Origin: Oscillospiraceae bacterium
Lineage (GTDB): Bacteria > Bacillota > Clostridia > Oscillospirales > Acutalibacteraceae
DNA: 64,000 nt
Direction: 5' to 3'
Assembly (NCBI GenBank): GCA_015066565.1
Contig: SVOB01000002.1
Location: 310,001 to 374,000, forward strand
Positions 1 through 8,271 of this stretch are shown piece by piece; positions within the stretch are counted from its first letter, which is position 1; each line of letters starts with the position of its first letter. Under the pieces are notes generated by a model. The model had not been told where the DNA came from and ran no database searches. It was given only the letters and a program-made list of their open reading frames with translations. Made by a program: the position numbers and the translations under genes.

Positions 1-1909
1 TGGTTACCTTTTGATTGTTAATATAATAATAAACATTATCGTTTTCTTCAATGAAGCCATTTTTGTTTTTGGGAACGGTAACGGCGGCATAATACAATCT
101 GCTTCCGCCGTCGGAACTTCCGATGAAGCCATCCTGCCCGTTGATTGTGGTGTTCATAGCCGAAGCAAAAACTCTTTCACCCGTAGCAGTAAAACGGATG
201 GCAACGACATAGGTCTTATTAGCTTCGAATGTATCTGTCAGAGTCATTCTGTTGGAAGTGTCAGCGGCGAATGGATTGTCCGTATTATACCAGCCGTAAA
301 CTGTTGCGAAATAGTCGCTTTCACCCGCCGTGACGGTAGTTGAGCCGGTTTGCGCACCCGGCGTAATACCGCCGACAGTTGCAGAAAGGTTCTTTATTTC
401 CTCGGGAGCGTCTGCTGTTAAAACTCCTATGCGTATCTGATTTGTTACGCCGAGAACAGTGTCAACCGAGGTGTTTTTATCCGGGTCAAAGTATTTTATT
501 ACAGTGTTTTCGTCAACTGCATATTCAGTGTCGTCCCAGCTCATATCAATAAAGAGCTTATATCTGTGTCCTGCTTGAGCTACCGTATTTTCGGGCAGAA
601 CACCGCTGAAGGAATCATCGTCATAAAGCTCAATCCAATAGTATTCGTTTATTGTGACAATATCCGAGGCTGATGTCGGAACGCCCAGTTTCTGACCGCC
701 GAGCGGCGTTTTTACGTTGAATTTTACGTTTGAAACGTGGGTGAGCGCTTTGTCATAGACGGGCTGAACTTCAACGGGGTCGGCGCCCATTGTGAATGTT
801 GTAGTTTCGGAATATGCGTTTGCAAGAGAGGCATTTCCGCTTGGAACAACCCAATGATTAAACACCTTGCCGGAAATCTTTTTTGCCGTAATGGTTACCG
901 TATCGCCGTATGCGGCATAGTTCGGAGAAGCCGTTCCGTTGCCGTTTGTAACGGTTACATAGTTTTTAGCAGATTTGGAAATTATCTGTATGTTTTTTGC
1001 AAAATGGAGGTCGTCGTATGCTGTGCTGATAAGAGCATATCCGCCGGTAACCTCGTACCAGTAATAAGCGCCGGTTTTAGCCTTACCGAATGCATTGGCA
1101 TATTCTGTGTTTTCAACGAAAACCCGTCTGCTTGAAGACGGCGCAAAAGCAGAAATTATGTTTTCCGATACTTCCACGCCTGAGGTAAATGTAGCGGAAA
1201 CTATAGTTAAATTGGGTGTGTTTATATGGGCCGAGCCGTAACCCGAAATTGAAAACTGAGTCGGCGTGCCGCTGATACCGTCGCTTGTTGTGAGCTTAAC
1301 GTTTTTGTCAAGAAAAATATCAGCTGTAGATGTGCTTTCGTCAAAAAGGGCGAAACCGTTGAATGCCTTGATTGTGCCTGCCTCAATGGTTACGGTTGCG
1401 CTGTCGCTTGTTTTTATAGCAGGGCCGTTTGACATCATATTTACATTAACGTTCGTAAGAACAAGATATGCATTGTCCCGTGCGGCGAACACTCCGCTTA
1501 AGGTTCTGTCGGCTGTATTGGAAGAATAGTCATATAAATTGACAAACGATACCGTACCGTCTAAGACTGTAAGACTTGCGTTTTCGCTGACGGTAAACAG
1601 AGTGCTGTTCTGCGGAAACGTTTTGCTCTCATTTTTGACATAAAGCGTATGTCCGGCAAGATCCAGTGTAATTGATGTGTCGCCGTATATGGGATTAAGA
1701 TAAGTAGCAGGCGTGAGCGTGGTATTACCGTTGTCTGCAATCGTATAAGAGATATCATTTGCCAGTGTAATACTTTCTTTTCCCGAGTGTATAGCCTGCC
1801 AGAGCTGTTGATAGGTTGAAACCTGTGTTTCCTCAGCGAAAACAGTTATCGGCGCAACCGACAAAAGCATAATGGCGCATAGGATAATGCTTATTATTTT
1901 TTTAGTCAT
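1..1909 (-). CDS. large secreted surface protein, beta-helix-like N-terminus plus InlB-type repeat (partial, C-terminus off window)
   Basis: Absent from the ORF track because it has no stop inside the window; I translated most of the frame on the minus strand from the ATG at 1909 and saw no stop, and it still reads open at base 1. A GGAGGA ribosome-binding site precedes the ATG. The start codes for a classical signal peptide (MTKK, hydrophobic core, VFAEE). The next ~250 residues resemble a right-handed beta-helix surface protein (short strands rich in T/S/N, with motifs such as SLTVLDG). Around residues 300-390 a stretch like VTVTNGNGTASP, then FNHWVV and TTTFTMGADPVEV, matches the divergent InlB B-repeat/bacterial repeat family. 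Further repeats follow, and the visible end has a YYYINNQK strand motif. Probably a cell-surface adhesin or polysaccharide-interacting protein; the actual ligand and the anchor lie outside the window. Confidence 0.8.
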   Translation of the reverse strand, partial: MTKKIISIILCAIMLLSVAPITVFAEETQVSTYQQLWQAIHSGKESITLANDISYTIADNGNTTLTPATYLNPIYGDTSITLDLAGHTLYVKNESKTFPQNSTLFTVSENASLTVLDGTVSFVNLYDYSSNTADRTLSGVFAARDNAYLVLTNVNVNMMSNGPAIKTSDSATVTIEAGTIKAFNGFALFDESTSTADIFLDKNVKLTTSDGISGTPTQFSISGYGSAHINTPNLTIVSATFTSGVEVSENIISAFAPSSSRRVFVENTEYANAFGKAKTGAYYWYEVTGGYALISTAYDDLHFAKNIQIISKSAKNYVTVTNGNGTASPNYAAYGDTVTITAKKISGKVFNHWVVPSGNASLANAYSETTTFTMGADPVEVQPVYDKALTHVSNVKFNVKTPLGGQKLGVPTSASDIVTINEYYWIELYDDDSFSGVLPENTVAQAGHRYKLFIDMSWDDTEYAVDENTVIKYFDPDKNTSVDTVLGVTNQIRIGVLTADAPEEIKNLSATVGGITPGAQTGSTTVTAGESDYFATVYGWYNTDNPFAADTSNRMTLTDTFEANKTYVVAIRFTATGERVFASAMNTTINGQDGFIGSSDGGSRLYYAAVTVPKNKNGFIEENDNVYYYINNQKVT

Positions 1910-1978
1910 ACTTATTCCTCCGTTTGAAAAGGTTAAAGTTATACATATATAATTTTATAATACTTAAATCAAAAAGTC

Positions 1979-1996
1979 ACTGGCACAAGTGCCAGT
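1979..1996. promoter_or_regulatory. palindrome between surface-protein gene and mgtE (candidate operator)
   Basis: ACTGGCAC-AA-GTGCCAGT, an 8+8 inverted repeat, lies between the divergently transcribed surface-protein gene and mgtE. It is about 70 bp upstream of the surface-protein start. It lacks a T-run, so it is unlikely to be a terminator. The binding factor is unknown. Confidence 0.45.
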
Positions 1997-2033
1997 TTGT
2001 TTTATGCCTGAAAAAATTGATAAGCTTTTTGTG

Positions 2034-2062
2034 TTGACAAAAGAAGAAAAAAAGTTCATAAT
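2034..2062 (+). promoter_or_regulatory. sigma-A-type promoter of mgtE leader
   Basis: TTGACA (2034-2039), 17-bp spacer, CATAAT (2057-2062). Transcription would start near 2070, giving mgtE a leader of about 185 nt. Confidence 0.65.
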
Positions 2063-2110
2063 ATACGGGCTTGTTACCAAAGAAATATTAATTATTGTGA
2101 GGTGAAAATA

Positions 2111-2197
2111 ATGGAATCCGGTAATAGCGGCGGAGCGAAGCCCGAACCCCGAAGTAGAAAAATGGATATTACCGTGATATCCGTTATTTCTCTTTAA
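2111..2197 (+). CDS. candidate 28-residue leader peptide upstream of mgtE
   Basis: Too short for the ORF track. ATG at 2111 is preceded by GAGGTG at good spacing; the frame closes at TAA 2195-2197. The peptide is hydrophilic at first (MESGNSGG), then has a Pro/charged segment KPEPRSRK (residues 10-17), then a hydrophobic tail. The middle resembles the enterobacterial MgtL leader peptide, in which acidic/Pro-rich codons followed by basic residues destabilise ribosomes at low Mg2+. The resemblance is my inference and is not alignment-based. Codons 9-13 form the 5' arm of the long helix annotated next, which suggests a regulatory role rather than a functional product. Confidence 0.5.
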   Translation: MESGNSGGAKPEPRSRKMDITVISVISL

Positions 2198-2242
2198 CTT
2201 AATACAGTTTGGGTTTCGCCCTATTTTAATATTGAAATAGGG
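2135..2242 (+). promoter_or_regulatory. structured mgtE leader (13-bp helix, nested hairpin, hairpin abutting the RBS)
   Basis: Three foldings can be read directly. GCGAAGCCCGAAC (2135-2147) pairs with GTTTGGGTTTCGC (2207-2219) over 13 bp, with two G-U pairs. Inside its loop AATGGATAT (2161-2169) pairs with ATATCCGTT (2177-2185). CCCTATTT (2219-2226) pairs with AAATAGGG (2235-2242), which covers the start of the GGGAGGG mgtE ribosome-binding site. The first helix overlaps the upstream ORF, so translation of that ORF should open it. The M-box consensus is not recognisable here. No U-run follows, so control is more likely translational than by termination. Confidence 0.5.
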
Positions 2243-2253
2243 AGGGAACTGAA

Positions 2254-3591
2254 ATGCTTGAGACTGTAATCGAACTGCTTGAAAACAAGAGTTATAAACA
2301 GCTCAAAGAAATGCTTTCCGAAATGAACGAGGCGGATATTGCCGCGATTCTCGTTGAACTCGATGAGGAACAGCTTGTTCTCATTTACCGAATTTTGCCC
2401 AAGGAGCTTGCGGCGGAGGTTTTCGTTAATATGGATTCCGACGCTCAGGAGGTTCTTATCCACAGCTTTTCGGATAATGAGCTTAAGGAAGTTCTCGACG
2501 AGCTTTATGTCGACGACGCCGTTGACATCATTGAGGAAATGCCCGCAACTGTTGTAAAAAGAATTTTACAGCAGACTGACCCCGAGACAAGAAAATCGAT
2601 AAACGAATTGCTTAACTATCCCGAGGACAGCGCAGGCAGTCTTATGACAATTGAATATGTTGACCTCAAGGCTCATATGACGGTTGAGGATGCGTTTACG
2701 AGAATTCGCCGTACAGGCGTTGACAAGGAGACGATTTATACCTGTTATGTCACTGATAACAGCAGGCATCTTCAGGGCGTTATAACCGTTAAAACCTTGC
2801 TTCTTTCGGACTATGAGGACCTTATAGGCGATATTATGGAAACAAACGTTATTTCCGTAAATACGCTTGAGGATAAAGAAGTCGTAGCCGAAATGTTCCA
2901 GAAGTACGACCTTCTTGCGCTTCCCGTAGTCGACAGGGAGGAACGCCTTGTCGGTATTATCACTATCGACGACGCTATGGACGTTTTGCAGGAAGAGAAC
3001 ACCGAGGACTTTGAAAAAATGGCGGCTATTACGCCTACGGACAAGCCCTATACTAAAACGGGCGTGTTCGCAACCTGGGGTAAAAGGATACCATGGCTTC
3101 TTTTTCTTATGATTTCGGCAACGTTTACCTCAAAGATAATTCAGTCATTTGAGGATGCGCTTGCGGCTCAGGTTGTGCTTACAGCGTTTATACCGATGCT
3201 TATGGATACGTCGGGTAACGCGGGCACTCAGGCGTCGGTTTCGATAATCCGCGCGTTAAGTCTTAACGATATTGAATTTAAAGATTATTTCAGGGTAGTT
3301 TTCAAGGAATTCCGCGTGGCTATAATGTGCGGCGTAGTGCTTGCAACGGCGAATTTCTTTAAGCTTCTTCTTATCGACAGGGTGAGTATGCCTATTTCAC
3401 TTGTTGTCAATCTGACGCTTCTCTTTGCGATTATAATAGCTAAATGCGTAGGCTCAACCTTACCTATGGTTGCCCAGAAGCTGAAGCTCGACCCTGCGGT
3501 TATGGCTTCGCCTCTTGTAACTACAATAGTCGACGCCCTTTCGCTTCTGACTTATTTTTCAATCGCTACGAAAATTTTACATCTTGAATAA
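2254..3591 (+). CDS. mgtE: magnesium transporter MgtE
   Basis: 445 residues, the usual length for MgtE, a Mg2+-gated channel/transporter of the cytoplasmic membrane. Order: MgtE N-terminal superhelical domain (~15-118), two CBS domains (~130-255) that sense cytosolic Mg2+, then about five transmembrane helices (~285-445). The family signatures SGNAGTQAS in the membrane part and KLKLDPAVMASPL, with the pore-lining Asp region, are present. The ATG at 2254 follows GGGAGGG. A strong terminator follows, so it is probably monocistronic. Expression is likely controlled by the structured leader and short upstream ORF rather than by a canonical M-box. Confidence 0.95.
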   Translation: MLETVIELLENKSYKQLKEMLSEMNEADIAAILVELDEEQLVLIYRILPKELAAEVFVNMDSDAQEVLIHSFSDNELKEVLDELYVDDAVDIIEEMPATVVKRILQQTDPETRKSINELLNYPEDSAGSLMTIEYVDLKAHMTVEDAFTRIRRTGVDKETIYTCYVTDNSRHLQGVITVKTLLLSDYEDLIGDIMETNVISVNTLEDKEVVAEMFQKYDLLALPVVDREERLVGIITIDDAMDVLQEENTEDFEKMAAITPTDKPYTKTGVFATWGKRIPWLLFLMISATFTSKIIQSFEDALAAQVVLTAFIPMLMDTSGNAGTQASVSIIRALSLNDIEFKDYFRVVFKEFRVAIMCGVVLATANFFKLLLIDRVSMPISLVVNLTLLFAIIIAKCVGSTLPMVAQKLKLDPAVMASPLVTTIVDALSLLTYFSIATKILHLE

Positions 3592-3595
3592 AAAT

Positions 3596-3628
3596 AAAAC
3601 GGACAGTTCATTTGAACTGTCCGTTTTT
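3596..3628. terminator. bidirectional terminator between mgtE and apgM
   Basis: ACGGACAGTTCA-TT-TGAACTGTCCGT, a 12-bp perfect stem flanked by A-run and T-run, between convergent genes. Just after it, 3629-3657 holds a GTAGGGAGCGGCGACC-type fragment like the GTAGGGG repeats at 22.3-22.7 kb. Confidence 0.85.
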
Positions 3629-3661
3629 CGTAGGGAGCGGCGACCTCGACGCTCCTTTGTT

Positions 3662-4873
3662 TTATTTCCCGAGAAAATGCGGCATTAACGTTGTGCAGTC
3701 GTCAATAAAAATTCCCGTCTGCTTTGCCGACTCCTCATTGATTGATTTAATTCCGCTTTCTACTTCGCCGTTTTTATGGTAAATCATAAACGGAACAGGG
3801 TCGGAAGCGTGGGTCATGGTAACTATCGGCGTCGGGTGGTCGGGTAATATCATAATCTTGTAATCGTCATATTTATCAAGCGCTTCAAGAACAATCGGAA
3901 GCACCCGTTTGTCAATCATTTCGATTGACTTAACCTTATTTTCCGGCTCGTTTCTGTGGCCGCATTCGTCGGGCGCTTCAAAATGAATGTAAGCAAAATC
4001 GCAGCCGTTTTCAAGCGTTTCCATAGCGGCTCTTGCCTTGCCCTCAAAATTCGTGTCAAGATAACCGGTTGCGCCTTCAACCTCGGGAGTCTGCATTTTA
4101 GCGCATTTGCCTATGCCTTTTAACAAATCGACAGCCGAGGTAACAGAGCCGTCAATGCCGAATAAATCCTTAAAGGCGGGAAGCATCGGCTTTCTTCCCT
4201 CGCCCCAGAGCCAGATTGAGTTTGCGGGGCGCTTTCCCTCGGAAATTCTTTTAAGATTAACGGGATGGTTTTTAAGAAGCTCGTAGCTTTCCTTCATCAT
4301 TTTTATAAGAGGCCCGGCGTTTTCGCTTGTCGAAAGATATTCTCCTATAACTCTTCCCGAAATATCGTGAGGAGGAGTCATTTTTTCCAGGTCAGTAGTG
4401 CCGTTATTCCATACAAGGCAGTGACGGTAAGCAACTCCGCAGTAAAAGGCGAAAATTTCGTTTCTGAAATGCCCGTCAACGGTCTTAATGATTTCGGCTG
4501 CCTCCTCGGTCGAAATATCCCCTGCCGAGTAGTCGACCATTGTCTTGTCCTCATAGTTTTCCTCATCCGAAAGGGTTACTATGTTACAGCGAAGAGTGAC
4601 GTCAGTCTCCTTTAAATCAATTCCTATGCTTGCCGCTTCAAGAGGCGACCTGCCGGTGTAATATTTTTTCGGGCTGAAGCCCATAACACTCATATTTGCA
4701 ACGTCGCTGCCGGGCTTCATTCCCTCGGGAACAGTGCGAACAAGCCCGACCTCGCTTTTTGAAGCGAGTGAATCGAAAATCGGCTTGTCGGCTACCATCA
4801 TAGGCGTTTTGCCGTCAAGGGCGGGTACGGGATAATCCGCCATGCCGTCATATAAAACTACAACATACTTCAT
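3662..4873 (-). CDS. apgM: 2,3-bisphosphoglycerate-independent phosphoglycerate mutase, archaeal-type (ApgM family)
   Basis: 403 residues, typical of the ApgM branch of the alkaline phosphatase superfamily, which interconverts 3- and 2-phosphoglycerate in glycolysis. The metal-binding start DGMAD (residues 9-13) and the presumed phospho-acceptor Ser62 in SDVANMSVMG are present, followed by YTGRSPLEAAS. C-terminal metal ligands are seen in HFEAPDECGH and in DHPTP. The start has a GAGGTAAC ribosome-binding site. It lies 29 nt downstream of the TtcA-like gene, so the two are likely cotranscribed. The related homoserine kinase-like (ThrA-associated) phosphomutases are an alternative within the same family. 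Confidence 0.88.
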   Translation of the reverse strand: MKYVVVLYDGMADYPVPALDGKTPMMVADKPIFDSLASKSEVGLVRTVPEGMKPGSDVANMSVMGFSPKKYYTGRSPLEAASIGIDLKETDVTLRCNIVTLSDEENYEDKTMVDYSAGDISTEEAAEIIKTVDGHFRNEIFAFYCGVAYRHCLVWNNGTTDLEKMTPPHDISGRVIGEYLSTSENAGPLIKMMKESYELLKNHPVNLKRISEGKRPANSIWLWGEGRKPMLPAFKDLFGIDGSVTSAVDLLKGIGKCAKMQTPEVEGATGYLDTNFEGKARAAMETLENGCDFAYIHFEAPDECGHRNEPENKVKSIEMIDKRVLPIVLEALDKYDDYKIMILPDHPTPIVTMTHASDPVPFMIYHKNGEVESGIKSINEESAKQTGIFIDDCTTLMPHFLGK

Positions 4874-4902
4874 TTTTGTTACCTCTTATCTGAATGGATT
4901 TT

Positions 4903-5613
4903 TTACCATTTGTCTGTGTGACTTTTTTCCATAGCGCCGACTATTTTTTCGTGAATACCGGGGTACTTCTTATCAAGCTCTTCAAGAAGCGCTTTTGTTT
5001 CCTGCCTTGCCGTCTGCTTGTCGGCGGGACACTTCGACTTGACAACGGGTAAGCTGTTTCGCTTAACCGCTGAAGAAATTTCGCTTTCCCTTATAAAAAC
5101 GAACGGGCGAATCATGGTAAGGTCTTTTTTTGAAAGATACGAAACAGGGGAGAAGGAACCGATTGTACCGCCCTGAAACAGGTTCATAATAAAGGTTTCG
5201 GCAGCGTCGTCAAGATGGTGGCCGAGAGCGATTTTGTTACAGCCGAGCTCTTTCGCCGTGTCGTGAAGAATACCTCTTCTCATTTTTGCGCAGAGCGAGC
5301 AGGGGTTCGTTTCCTTTCTTGTTTCAAAAATAACGTGATAGAGATTTGTTTTCTTTATGACATATTCAACGTTCAGTTTTTCGCAAAGCTTTTCAATTTC
5401 GGAAAAATCGCCGTCAGCGTTATTGAACTGATAGTCGAGCGTTATTGCGACAACCTCAAACTTTTTCGGGTAAAAACGGCGCATTTCGGCGAGTGCGACA
5501 AGAAGCGCAACCGAATCCTTACCGCCTGAAACTCCGACAGCTATACGGTCGTTTTCTTCTATCATATTGTATTTTTCGACTGCCGCTCTTGCCTTGGAAA
5601 GCAACCGCTTCAT
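4903..5613 (-). CDS. TtcA/TilS-superfamily PP-loop protein, probable tRNA 2-thiocytidine synthetase
   Basis: I use the ATG at 5613 (236 residues) because GAGGTG lies just upstream; the track's longer start at 5709 lies upstream of the predicted promoter. PP-loop SGGKDS (29-34) binds ATP. Cys105-x-x-Cys108 (PCSLC) and a later Cys195 (SKCPADKQ) match the three cysteines that hold the [4Fe-4S] cluster in TtcA. GHHLDDAAET is the conserved helix of the family. Role: 2-thiolation of cytidine 32 in some tRNAs, or a related sulfur transfer in this Clostridia clade. First gene of a two-gene minus-strand operon with apgM. Confidence 0.8.
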   Translation of the reverse strand: MKRLLSKARAAVEKYNMIEENDRIAVGVSGGKDSVALLVALAEMRRFYPKKFEVVAITLDYQFNNADGDFSEIEKLCEKLNVEYVIKKTNLYHVIFETRKETNPCSLCAKMRRGILHDTAKELGCNKIALGHHLDDAAETFIMNLFQGGTIGSFSPVSYLSKKDLTMIRPFVFIRESEISSAVKRNSLPVVKSKCPADKQTARQETKALLEELDKKYPGIHEKIVGAMEKSHTDKW

Positions 5614-5640
5614 ATTCCACCTCGTTAAAAAACTTATACT

Positions 5641-5669
5641 ATTATATATTATAGAGGTCGAGTTTTCAA
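5641..5669 (-). promoter_or_regulatory. promoter of the TtcA-like/apgM operon
   Basis: On the minus strand: TTGAAA, 17-bp spacer, TATAAT, about 28 bp before the ATG at 5613. Confidence 0.7.
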
Positions 5670-5780
5670 CATTTTTGTTATTTTTTAAAAATAATAAATC
5701 AGCAAACATATAGAAAAACAGAGAAAACTAAAGAAAACAAGAGAAAATGAAATGTGAATTAAAAAATATAAAATTTTTTG

Positions 5781-5812
5781 TTGACAGTTTTTTTAGGTTG
5801 TGATAATATAAT
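5781..5812 (+). promoter_or_regulatory. promoter of rplM-rpsI
   Basis: TTGACA at 5781-5786 followed by a TGATAATATAAT block (several -10 registers; TAATAT at spacing 17). The leader is short, roughly 35-40 nt. Confidence 0.65.
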
Positions 5813-5855
5813 CAAGCAAAATTTATTTAAACGTTATGTTTTGGAGGTAAGTATT

Positions 5856-6284
5856 ATGTCTACTTATATGCCTAAAGCGGGCGACATCACCCGTAACTGG
5901 TATGTACTTGATGCAGCAGGCAAGCCCCTCGGTAAGGTTGCTGTCGAAGCTGCTAATCTTCTTCGCGGTAAGCATAAGCCCACCTTTGCTCCTCATGCTG
6001 ATTGCGGCGATAACGTAATCATCATCAATGCAGAGAAGGTTGTTCTTACAGGTAAGAAGCTTGACCAGAAAATGTATTATCATTTCACAGGTTACATCGG
6101 CAACCTCAAAGAGGTTAATTACAAAACGCTTATGAAGACAAAGCCCTGCTTTGTTGTTGAGAAGGCAGTTAAGGGTATGCTTCCCTCTAACTCACTCGGC
6201 AGAACTCAGTTCGGCAGACTTCACGTTTACGCAGGCGACGAGCACAAGCACATGGCTCAGAAGCCCGAAGCAAGAGAATTTTAA
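5856..6284 (+). CDS. rplM: 50S ribosomal protein L13
   Basis: 142 residues from the ATG at 5856, which follows TTGGAGGT; the track's start at 5778 lies within the promoter. L13 is an early assembly protein of the 50S subunit. Typical features: [12 protein letters not shown] near the start, [15 protein letters not shown], and the C-terminal [20 protein letters not shown]. rpsI follows 18 nt downstream, the usual L13-S9 pair. Confidence 0.97.
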   Translation: MSTYMPKAGDITRNWYVLDAAGKPLGKVAVEAANLLRGKHKPTFAPHADCGDNVIIINAEKVVLTGKKLDQKMYYHFTGYIGNLKEVNYKTLMKTKPCFVVEKAVKGMLPSNSLGRTQFGRLHVYAGDEHKHMAQKPEAREF

Positions 6285-6302
6285 GAAAGGGAGGCATGAA
6301 TA

Positions 6303-6701
6303 ATGTACGAGGGTAATCCTTATTTCTATGGCACAGGCAGAAGAAAGAAATCAGTTGCGCGTGTTCGCGTTTACGCAGGCACAGGCAAAATCACAATCAA
6401 CGGCAGAGATATCGACGATTATTTCGGTCTTGAAACATTAAAGCTCATCGTTCGTCAGCCTCTCACCTTGACTGACACGCTCGGCAAGTTCGACATCGTT
6501 GTCAACGTTGCAGGCGGCGGCGTTACAGGTCAGGCAGGCGCAATCCGTCACGGTCTTTCACGTGCTCTTCTTCAGTATGACGAGGCTCTTCGTCCCACAC
6601 TTAAGAAGGCAGGTCTTCTCACAAGAGACCCCAGAATGAAAGAGAGAAAGAAATACGGTCTCAAAGGCGCTCGCCGTGCACCGCAGTTCTCAAAGAGATA
6701 A
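6303..6701 (+). CDS. rpsI: 30S ribosomal protein S9
   Basis: 132 residues. Begins [14 protein letters not shown] and ends with the basic [16 protein letters not shown] tail that reaches the P-site tRNA in the 30S subunit. GGGAGG lies before the start. Cotranscribed with rplM and followed by a terminator. Confidence 0.97.
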   Translation: MYEGNPYFYGTGRRKKSVARVRVYAGTGKITINGRDIDDYFGLETLKLIVRQPLTLTDTLGKFDIVVNVAGGGVTGQAGAIRHGLSRALLQYDEALRPTLKKAGLLTRDPRMKERKKYGLKGARRAPQFSKR

Positions 6702-6717
6702 TCATTTTTCAAAAGAT

Positions 6718-6747
6718 ATGCCTCTGCTTATGCAGGGGCATTTTTAT
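6718..6747 (+). terminator. terminator of rplM-rpsI
   Basis: ATGCCTCTGC-TTA-TGCAGGGGCAT followed by a T-run. One C/G pair is replaced by a T-G wobble. Confidence 0.85.
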
Positions 6748-6836
6748 TTTCTGCAACTAAGATATATAAACGGGCATATTTTTCCTGCTTTCAAATACGG
6801 CAATAATAATTACTAAGGAAATGGGGTGAGAAAGGA

Positions 6837-8102
6837 ATGTGTGCCGAATCCGATGAAAAAAGACCGTCCCCGCTTTGGACGAGGGACTTTACGATAATCA
6901 CACTTGGCAGTGTAGTCTCAATGCTGGGAAATTCACTGTCCGGCTTTGCCATGAGTTTAATGGTGCTTGATATTTCAAAGTCAACGCTTCTTTATGCCGT
7001 ATATATTGCGATGTATACCGCGCCACAGCTCTTCATGCCCATTTTTTCCGGCGCCATTCTTGACCGTTTTTCAAGAAAAAAGACCATTTATACTTTGGAT
7101 TCCATATCGGCGGTTTTATACGCAATTATGGCTGCGGTGCTTGCGACGGGGTGGTTCTCCTTCCCCGTTTTCGCCGCGTACTGCTTTGTTCTCGGGTGTA
7201 TCGAAAGTACCTATATGGTGGCGTATGACAGCTTTTATCCGCTTCTTATTTCTGAAGGAAACTTTCAGAAGGCGTATTCAATAGCGAGCGTTCTCGAAAC
7301 TCTGTCCGCCGTTATGGTGCCCGTGTCCGCATTTTTGTACCGACATATGGGACTTGCACCCCTTCTCGGGTTAAACAGCGTCTGCTTTTTTGTCGCTGCG
7401 GTAGTGGAAACGCGGATCCGTGCTGATGAGAGGTATCTTTTGACTCAGGAGGAAACGAAGCAGGAGGGACTGACTGCGCCACGTCAGATGTTGCGGGATG
7501 TGCACGAGGGCTTCTCCTATCTTTTTGCTCAAAAGGGACTTCTGTCGATAGCGATTTACTTCTTCTTTTCCGCTATCTGCGGCGGCGTATCCTCCGTTAT
7601 AGTGCTCCCGTGGTTCAAATCCGCATTTGAAAACGGAGAATACTATTATATGCTTGTCTGGGGTATGGCGCTCGTCGGACGGGCTGTCGGCGGAATGATT
7701 CATTACAGGTTGAACATTCCGTCAAAGTTCAGATATCGCGTTGCGCTTACTGTGTATATAGTAATATCAATATGCGAAGGCGTTTATCTTTTCACACCGA
7801 TACCTGCCATGATGATATTGTGTTTCATTATCGGAATAGGCGGAATAACGAGTTACACGATACGCGTGTCAGCCACTCAAAGCTATGTTCCCGACGAACG
7901 CAAGGGACGGTTTAACGGCGCATTCAATATGCTCTCCACATCCGGCGCGCTTTTCGGAGAAGTGATTTCGGGAGTGTTGTCATTATTTATGTCTGAGCGA
8001 ATCGTGCTTCTTTGCGTTATGCTTCTGTGCGCTCTTGCCGCAGCGGTGTTCATCGGTGGCGGTCGGAAATATGTGTCATACATCTACAACAGAAGCCAGT
8101 AA
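6837..8102 (+). CDS. MFS transporter, EntS/MFS_3-like
   Basis: 421 residues with about 12 hydrophobic segments. The N-terminus (WTRDFTIITLGSVVSMLGN) and the ILDRFSRKKT loop between helices 2 and 3 are typical of the MFS branch that includes enterobactin exporter EntS and macrolide exporters. A second loop, PDERKGRFNGAFNM, mirrors this in the second half. Probably proton-driven efflux of a small molecule; the substrate cannot be told. Single gene with its own ribosome-binding site (GGGGTGAGAAAGG) and terminator. Codon use looks somewhat different from the neighbouring ribosomal genes, as expected for low expression. Confidence 0.82.
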   Translation: MCAESDEKRPSPLWTRDFTIITLGSVVSMLGNSLSGFAMSLMVLDISKSTLLYAVYIAMYTAPQLFMPIFSGAILDRFSRKKTIYTLDSISAVLYAIMAAVLATGWFSFPVFAAYCFVLGCIESTYMVAYDSFYPLLISEGNFQKAYSIASVLETLSAVMVPVSAFLYRHMGLAPLLGLNSVCFFVAAVVETRIRADERYLLTQEETKQEGLTAPRQMLRDVHEGFSYLFAQKGLLSIAIYFFFSAICGGVSSVIVLPWFKSAFENGEYYYMLVWGMALVGRAVGGMIHYRLNIPSKFRYRVALTVYIVISICEGVYLFTPIPAMMILCFIIGIGGITSYTIRVSATQSYVPDERKGRFNGAFNMLSTSGALFGEVISGVLSLFMSERIVLLCVMLLCALAAAVFIGGGRKYVSYIYNRSQ

Positions 8103-8139
8103 CCGCTTTGAAAATCTTTCATCCTTTTGTCTTTATATA

Positions 8140-8168
8140 AAAGAAGCTCCTCGGAGCTTCTTTTTTTA
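8140..8168 (+). terminator. terminator of the MFS gene
   Basis: AAGAAGCTCC-TC-GGAGCTTCTT followed by seven or more T. Confidence 0.88.
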
Positions 8169-8203
8169 ATCTGTTACAATCTTTTACAATTTTCTTATCT
8201 TTA

Positions 8204-8232
8204 TTGACAAAGACAGTCGATTTTGATAATAT
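8204..8232 (+). promoter_or_regulatory. promoter of the phosphodiester glycosidase gene
   Basis: TTGACA (8204-8209), 17-bp spacer, TAATAT within TTTTGATAATATAA. The -10 block resembles that of rplM. Confidence 0.6.
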
Positions 8233-8271
8233 AAAATTAAGCAAATACTATATCTTGTGTTGAGGGTTTTT

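Noticed and set aside
1979-1996. Sigma-54 promoter (TGGCAC)
   Set aside because: The TTGC -12 element at the required spacing is missing and the sequence is a palindrome.
2070-2253. M-box or yybP-ykoY riboswitch in front of mgtE
   Set aside because: The conserved M-box and Mn2+ riboswitch cores are not readable here; the pairing I see is explained by the short ORF and helices instead.
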